From Mycolicibacterium sp. ND9-15 (lineage in GTDB: Bacteria; Actinomycetota; Actinomycetes; Mycobacteriales; Mycobacteriaceae), in contig NZ_CP142362.1 in NCBI RefSeq assembly GCF_035918395.1, forward strand, positions 4,935,501 to 4,999,500: DNA of 64,000 nt. The letters run 5' to 3'. The translations under genes were made by a program, and so were the position numbers. How positions within the stretch are numbered: position 1 is the stretch's first letter; the number at the start of each line of letters is the position of its first letter. Shown here one piece after another: positions 59,508-64,000 of this stretch. The notes under the pieces were generated by a model that worked only from the letters and a program-made list of their open reading frames with translations, did no database searches and was not told the DNA's origin.

Positions 59508-60217
59508 GCTTCGGAGGCAGGGTGTACGGCGGGACGGGTGTCGGTGATGACGTTCGTCGTGACGCCTGCCCTGGGCAGTGCGACTCCGATGAGGCAGTCG
59601 CGGGTGATGATTTCGGCGAGCTGTTCCTCGGTCCAGTCCTCGGTGCCCTCGGGGCGCATGGGCATCACCATGAACCGGTGTTTCTGGTTGGAGTCCTGTA
59701 CCCGGATGGAGATCTCATCGGGCAGATAAAGCCCGAACTCTGCCAGTACCTGACGCGGCCAGCGGACCATGCGCCTGCGGTAGTTCGGGGTGCGATACCA
59801 CTCCGGAGAATTGCCCAGGATGGGGCGGGGATAGCAGGAGCACAACGCGCAGACGATCACGTTGTGCAGCGTCGGCGTGTCTTCGAGGATCTCGAATGCG
59901 GTGAAGTCGCTCGGTGTGCCGAAACCGGTTGGTTCCATCCAGTCGACGCCGACCTCCTTGCTGGCGCTCATGGGCTCTGCCAGGGCTAGCTTCTTGAATT
60001 CGGAATCCATCCACGCCCTGGCGACCAGGGCCGCCGCGGGGCTCGGCCCGATTTGCTCGGCGAACTCGGTGAAGCGCCGGTGCTCTTCGGCGGTGAAGAT
60101 GCCCTTCTCGATACACAGTTCACGCAACGCGATTTCGAGGACCTCGAAGTCGGTGATCTCGTCGACCATCGGTGCGACGGTGCTCTCATGGTCGTGATCG
60201 TGACCATGGTCAGTCAT
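59504..60217 (-). CDS. Nitrile hydratase alpha/thiocyanate hydrolase gamma-type catalytic subunit
   Basis: 237 residues from ATG 60217. The metal loop VCALCSCYPRPILG places Cys123, Cys126 and Cys128 as metal ligands, with WYRTPNYRRRMVRWPRQVLAEFG next and MRPEGTEDWTEEQLAEIITRDCLIGV near the end, all typical of the NHase/SCNase family. Cobalt or iron is bound by the three cysteines, two of which are oxidised. Residue 124 is Ala where Thr (cobalt type) or Ser (iron type) is usual. A His-rich start (MTDHGHDHDHES) may bind metal. Reaction: hydration of a nitrile or hydrolysis of thiocyanate; which is not decided. It overlaps both neighbours by four bases. Confidence 0.85.
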   Translation of the reverse strand: MTDHGHDHDHESTVAPMVDEITDFEVLEIALRELCIEKGIFTAEEHRRFTEFAEQIGPSPAAALVARAWMDSEFKKLALAEPMSASKEVGVDWMEPTGFGTPSDFTAFEILEDTPTLHNVIVCALCSCYPRPILGNSPEWYRTPNYRRRMVRWPRQVLAEFGLYLPDEISIRVQDSNQKHRFMVMPMRPEGTEDWTEEQLAEIITRDCLIGVALPRAGVTTNVITDTRPAVHPASEA

Positions 60218-61050
60218 GGGGCGGCCTCCAGCCAGTGCTCGGGGATCTCGGTCTGTATGACGTCGTCGCCGGTGCCGGTGTAGCCGTGCCACAACTCCGC
60301 CATGTTGAACCGCACGACGTAGAACCACTCCGGTTTGGCCGGGCGGTCCCAGGTTTCGTCTTCGGCGGCCGGGCTTTCGTAGGCGACGGTTGCGATTTCG
60401 CCCTTCGCGCCGCGCACGTATTCCGGGGTCCGCGTGTAGAAGATCACCGGCAGTTCACGGACGACCACCGCGTCGCCGACCTTGAACTGCGGCTGCCCGG
60501 CCTGCCCGGCATAGATTTGTGGGTCCCCCTTGCCCACCGCGTGCTTGTGATGAGCGTTGCGCTTGACGTCTGCTCCGTCGCCTTCGAACCTCGGCTTGGC
60601 TTCCAGCTTCTTTGGGGCCAGCCCGCCCTCATAGCGCGCCTTGACCTCCGCCATCCGCTCGCTCAACTCGGTCAGACCGATGTGGTGTTTCTCGACGAGC
60701 ACCCGGGCGACGGCCAACAACCAGCGGCCGTAATACGGCAGACCCAGATACTCTGCCCTGCCCACGTCGACGTTGCCGATCCGGCGGCGTTCCTCCGAGA
60801 GCCAGATGCCGCGCCACGCGAGCACCTCGCAGATCACATAGGTCATGTGCTCCCAGAGTTCATACTGCTTGTTCTCGTACTTCATCGGCGCGTCCGGTTC
60901 ACCGCCGACGTCGTGGACGGGTTTGAGGTACGCGGTGATCCGGTTGTGATCGAGGAGGTCCGGCGTCGGGGCATCCGGCAGCTCGGGATAGGCCGACTTC
61001 AACCGGGCCACCAGATCGAGTTGGGCTGCTCGCTCGGCCGCAGTGCTCAT
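60214..61050 (-). CDS. Nitrile hydratase beta-like subunit
   Basis: 278 residues from ATG 61050. The N-terminal half is helical (ENKQYELWEHMTYVICEVLAWRGIWLSEERRRIGNVDVGRAEYLGLPYYGRWLLAVARVL, about 75-140), and the C-terminal part (about 185-278) has the SH3-like barrel with FKVGDAVVVRELPVIFYTRTPEYVRGAKGEIATV and WFYVVRFNMAELWHG, as in NHase beta. The usual operon order is beta before alpha. A ribosome site AAGGGA lies eight bases upstream. Translation is coupled to the alpha gene. Confidence 0.85.
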   Translation of the reverse strand: MSTAAERAAQLDLVARLKSAYPELPDAPTPDLLDHNRITAYLKPVHDVGGEPDAPMKYENKQYELWEHMTYVICEVLAWRGIWLSEERRRIGNVDVGRAEYLGLPYYGRWLLAVARVLVEKHHIGLTELSERMAEVKARYEGGLAPKKLEAKPRFEGDGADVKRNAHHKHAVGKGDPQIYAGQAGQPQFKVGDAVVVRELPVIFYTRTPEYVRGAKGEIATVAYESPAAEDETWDRPAKPEWFYVVRFNMAELWHGYTGTGDDVIQTEIPEHWLEAAP

Positions 61051-61235
61051 CACGATTCCCTTCGTCGCCGCGGCCGGCCATCCGTCGATACTCGCGGATT
61101 CGCTCGGTGGTTCTCGTATGACGGGATTTGTGTGCCGGACCGGCAGGCAACCCCGTCGACTGACTGTAGCCCCCAACCCGAGTCATCGCAGAGGAATCGA
61201 GCGGATCCGAAGCGGTGCTTTCGGAGGACGCTTTG

Positions 61236-61250
61236 CCATGTGCCACATGG
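61236..61250. promoter_or_regulatory. Palindrome in the 307-base divergent gap
   Basis: CCATGTG-C-CACATGG, seven-base arms around one base, between the nitrile-hydratase-type operon and the FUSC gene. The 307 bases from 61051 to 61357 hold no convincing gene. The palindrome may serve either gene; no regulator gene is adjacent. Confidence 0.5.
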
Positions 61251-61357
61251 GGTTTGACACGCCGCGCACCGTCGGACCAGGGCCACGGCGCCGAGACCGA
61301 CACAGATCAGATGCGTGTACTGCGCCGGTGATGGTCCGGAGGCGTCAGAATGAGTGC

Positions 61358-63346
61358 GTGAGCACCCGCAGCCGGCTCATCGACGCCCTCCGGCCCACCG
61401 TGCCCGACGCCGGGGCGGTGGCCAGGAGCCTGCTCGGCGTATTGGCGGTCGCCGCCATCGCGCTGCTGTGGGACTCGGGTGCTACCGCCGTGTGGGCGGC
61501 GGGCGCGGCAGTGGTCGCCGGCGCCATCGCCCTGCAGGACAGCCCCGGCGGGCGGGCCACCCGGGTGCTCGTCGTGGCCGTGGAGATGGGCGTGGCGGTC
61601 CTTATCGGCTCGCTGTGTTCGTCGTTCGACGCCGTGTTCATCGCAGCGCTCGCGCTCTGGTGCTTCGGCGCAGGCCTGCAATGGGCGGTCGGCAGGAACG
61701 CGGGCCTGGTCGCCGCCGCCAGTGCCGCCCTGCTCGCGATTGCGCCGCCGCTGGCTCCGACGGCGGCGTCCGTTCTGGTTCCGACGCTGCTGACGATCGT
61801 CGGCGGTGCCGTGCAGTCGGCGCTGATCGCCGTCTGGCCGCCGCAGCGATGGCGCACGCAACGCGAGGCGTTGACCGAGGCATACCGAGCCCTGGCCGCC
61901 GATGCGCGCCAGGTTGCCCAGGACGCGGAGGCCCCCGCCGCCGCGACCCTGATGCCGTCGTTGCGCGACGCGTTCGTCGACACCCAGGCAAGCCGTCACC
62001 CCGAGGCCTACCGGGGCGGGCACCGGTTGCCCGAACGAATCATGGCGACATTGCGCATGCTGCGCGGGACCCCCGAGGCCAACCGCGAAGAGATCTCACG
62101 GATGCTGGCAGCCGCAGCCGAAGTGCTGGACGCGATCGCCGACCACACCCACACCGCGCGAAGAAACGCCGAGCACGGCCTGGTCCGGCTGGATGCCGCA
62201 GTGGCCGCGCTGAGTAAGCCGGAAAGCCCCGGGGTCGAGCGTCTTTCGCAGCAATTGCACGAAGCGGCCGAGTTGCGGTTCCCCGACCTGTACCGACCCG
62301 ATCTGATCAGCCCGTTGCGTGCGGCGATGACGACGGTACGGGCACACATGACCTTGACCTCGCCGATCCTCCGGCATGCCATGCGGTTGTCGGCAGCCGT
62401 CGCCCTGGCTGCGTCCGCAGACCGCTTCGCCCCCATCGCGCACGGCTACTGGATCGCGCTCGCCGTGTTGATGGTGTTACGTCCCGAGACCGCGCACACG
62501 TATACGCGCTGTGTCGGACGACTGGCGGGCATCGCCACCGGCATTGTCGTGGCTTCGGCGATCGTGCTGCTGTTGCGCCCCACGGGTCTGTTCGCCGCCG
62601 TGCTGGCGGTGCTCTGTCTCGCCGCGACCTACGCGGTGACCAGAACGGGGTACATCGCCACCAGCGCAACCGTGGCCGCCGCCGTCGTATTCCTTCTCGA
62701 GATCGACGCCGTCACCTCCGGGGCGACGCTCGAGGACCGGTTGTTCTCGGTCATCATCGGAGGCGGACTCGCCGTCGTAGCGCACGTCGCGTTGCCGGAC
62801 CACGCGCTGACCCGGTTGGCTCATCGAGCCGGCGAACTTCTCAAGACCGAAATCGACTACGCGGCAACCGTTGTGCGCGCCTACGTACATCCGCTCGACC
62901 ATCCGAGCGATGCCGTGTCCTCGGCGTGGCAGCACGCGTATCGCGCCCGCGCCGGATTCGAGGCCGCGTCGGGAGCCACTCGGATGGACTCCCGCGAGCT
63001 ACGTCGGTGGCTGCGTTCATACCGCACCGCGCTGAACGCCGTCACCATCTCGTGCACCGCTCTGGAGGACAACCTACCGAGTCAGCCATCCGCCACGCTG
63101 ACACCGGAATTCATCGCCGCCGTGGACGACTTCGTCGACGCACTACGCGGGGCACCGCCGAATCCGGGAACACCCTGGACCGTCGACCTCGCAGCGTTGT
63201 CTGTGGCCAACCAGCAGGTGCGCGAGCGGGCAGACGGGCTCACCGACGACGACGGCGCCGCCCGGATACTGGTCGCCGAGATCGCCTCGATCACTCGCAG
63301 CCTGTCCGAGATCGGCGTCATCCGCGAACCCACTTCGGCTCAATGA
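61358..63346 (+). CDS. FUSC family (fusaric acid resistance/aromatic acid exporter-like) membrane protein
   Basis: 662 residues from GTG 61358. Two blocks of membrane helices (about 20-155 and 350-490) separated by a soluble segment (160-330) and ended by a cytosolic tail, as in FUSC/AaeB/YccS exporters. RFAPIAHGYWIALAVLMVLRPETAHTYTRCVGRLAGIATG is the signature of the FUSC-like domain. These are thought to export aromatic or hydroxylated acids. It is divergent from the hydratase operon, so it could remove toxic substrate or product. Substrate unknown. Confidence 0.88.
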   Translation: MSTRSRLIDALRPTVPDAGAVARSLLGVLAVAAIALLWDSGATAVWAAGAAVVAGAIALQDSPGGRATRVLVVAVEMGVAVLIGSLCSSFDAVFIAALALWCFGAGLQWAVGRNAGLVAAASAALLAIAPPLAPTAASVLVPTLLTIVGGAVQSALIAVWPPQRWRTQREALTEAYRALAADARQVAQDAEAPAAATLMPSLRDAFVDTQASRHPEAYRGGHRLPERIMATLRMLRGTPEANREEISRMLAAAAEVLDAIADHTHTARRNAEHGLVRLDAAVAALSKPESPGVERLSQQLHEAAELRFPDLYRPDLISPLRAAMTTVRAHMTLTSPILRHAMRLSAAVALAASADRFAPIAHGYWIALAVLMVLRPETAHTYTRCVGRLAGIATGIVVASAIVLLLRPTGLFAAVLAVLCLAATYAVTRTGYIATSATVAAAVVFLLEIDAVTSGATLEDRLFSVIIGGGLAVVAHVALPDHALTRLAHRAGELLKTEIDYAATVVRAYVHPLDHPSDAVSSAWQHAYRARAGFEAASGATRMDSRELRRWLRSYRTALNAVTISCTALEDNLPSQPSATLTPEFIAAVDDFVDALRGAPPNPGTPWTVDLAALSVANQQVRERADGLTDDDGAARILVAEIASITRSLSEIGVIREPTSAQ

Positions 63347-63650
63347 ACAGTCTTTCGGCCTCCACCGTCACGCCACAATCGACGATCCTCGCAGGCACGC
63401 CGCCGCCCGCGATGCGGCGGTGAACCGCATGCTCGAAGAGCATCCGACTGTTGCCGATTACGTGCGGCGCGCCATCCTGACACCTCCGACCGAGCAGATG
63501 CACTTGCTGGGATGTGCTGATCGACCTCACCCGGCGCTTCGGTGGGCGCGGACGCGCGGATGCGCGATCCCTACCCCGCGGTTCGTACGGGTGGTATGAC
63601 GAAAGCATTATCGGGGGCCGCCCCGCACGGCTTCGAAGGGGGTTTGTCAC
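63347..63650. other. Intergenic stretch without a convincing gene
   Basis: 304 bases between the FUSC stop and the TehA-like start. Frames on both strands are open for short distances (for example a plus-strand stretch reading NRMLEEHPTVADYVRRAIL), but lack a credible start and ribosome site. It may hold a remnant of a lost gene; no clear hairpin terminator with a U-tract was seen. Confidence 0.4.
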
Positions 63651-63653
63651 GTG

Positions 63654-64000
63654 GTGACCGCAAAGCGTCACGGCCCGGCGTCGTTCCTCGGTGACGACGG
63701 ACCACGCACCGGCGCCCGCGAAGGCGTGCGGACCCTTCATCCCGGATACTTTGCGCTGGTGATGGCGAGCGGAATCGTGTCGATCGCGATGCACAGCCAC
63801 CGCGCGTACGTCCTTTCTGTTGTGCTGCTGTGGGTGGCGTGCGTTGCCTACGTCGTACTGATCGCGTTGAACCTGTTGCGCACGTTGATCTTCCGCAGTG
63901 ACGTCGCTGACGACCTCGCTGATCCGCGCCGTGCATTCGGGTTGTTCACCTTTGTCGCCGCGACCGGTGTGCTCGGCACTCGACTGGCCCTGGACGGTCA
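63654..64000 (+). CDS. TehA/SLAC1-family (TDT) transporter, N-terminal part
   Basis: First about 115 residues of a gene that leaves the window. GTG 63654 (or 63651) is the likely start. GVRTLHPGYFALVMASGIVSIAM is the first-helix signature of the tellurite-resistance/dicarboxylate transporter family (C4-dicarboxylate transporter/malic acid transport protein). The following VLSVVLLWVACVAYVVLIALNLLRTL and FGLFTFVAATGVLGTRLALDG are the next helices. Family members carry dicarboxylates, sulfite or anions. The rest lies beyond the right edge. Confidence 0.78.
   Translation, partial: MTAKRHGPASFLGDDGPRTGAREGVRTLHPGYFALVMASGIVSIAMHSHRAYVLSVVLLWVACVAYVVLIALNLLRTLIFRSDVADDLADPRRAFGLFTFVAATGVLGTRLALDG

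Noticed and set aside
63420..63600. Possible small gene on either strand after the FUSC gene
   Set aside because: Open frames exist but with no credible start, ribosome site or known motif.

Overview
The window is high-GC DNA (GC-rich third positions, many GTG starts) from a mycobacterium, most likely a fast-growing Mycolicibacterium. Evidence: an MmpS/MmpL pair, a mycolic-acid cyclopropane-synthase-type methyltransferase, an LpqH-type lipoprotein, CYP124 and CYP125 P450s, an LdtMt1-type L,D-transpeptidase and a DUF7159-type protein. Gene content partly follows, from memory, the M. tuberculosis Rv1874-Rv1901 order: homologues of Rv1874, Rv1875, bfrA (Rv1876), glnA3 (Rv1878), Rv1879, Rv1894c and cinA (Rv1901) are present, but spread out and interleaved with other genes. 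No tRNA, rRNA, CRISPR array, prophage or complete insertion sequence was seen.

Layout. 1-4 kb: 3' part missing from a giant SARP/adenylyl-cyclase/ATPase regulator. 4-11 kb: phosphodiesterase, an NlpC/P60-like protein behind a CRP-type site, YaaA, an acyl-CoA ligase, hydrolases. 11-18 kb: cinA, thioesterase, steroid-type SDR, DapB-like dehydrogenase, HAD phosphatase, a frameshifted VOC gene, nitronate monooxygenase. 18-23 kb: TetR plus molybdopterin oxidoreductase operon (Rv0196-Rv0197-like), a second TetR with its own operator. 23-29 kb: CYP125 paralogue, MmyB-type regulator, LpqH-like lipoprotein, FadR-like regulator with a sterol-desaturase-family membrane enzyme, ldtA. 29-37 kb: DUF7159 protein, peptide transporter, threonine dehydratase, TetR, cyclopropane synthase. 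37-43 kb: SRPBCC, SnoaL, CYP124, Vms1-like release-factor-fold protein, HAD, a deleted mannosyltransferase flanked by inverted mini-repeats. 43-51 kb: dienelactone hydrolase, D-aminoacylase-like amidohydrolase, glnA3 operon, AhpD-like protein. 51-55 kb: TetR and mmpS-mmpL. 55-59 kb: iron storage (bfrA, bfd) around an IdeR-like box, and lipid genes. 59-61 kb: a nitrile hydratase/thiocyanate hydrolase-type operon. 61-64 kb: FUSC transporter and a partial TehA/SLAC1-family transporter.

Two themes link the genes. Sterol/lipid use: four sites fitting the KstR operator consensus (T-NN-AAC-NN-GTT-NN-A, one of them with a single mismatch) lie in front of the SDR/DapB-like pair, the nitronate monooxygenase, the CYP125 paralogue and the AhpD-like gene, so a dispersed part of a cholesterol-catabolism regulon seems to sit here. 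Local repressors: several TetR, GntR and XRE regulators have a clear inverted repeat in their own divergent or upstream promoter. Damaged genes (VOC frameshift, mannosyltransferase deletion) and the three-gene metal hydratase operon are the most unusual items. All functional names rest on reading motifs and remembered homologues; no searches were run.
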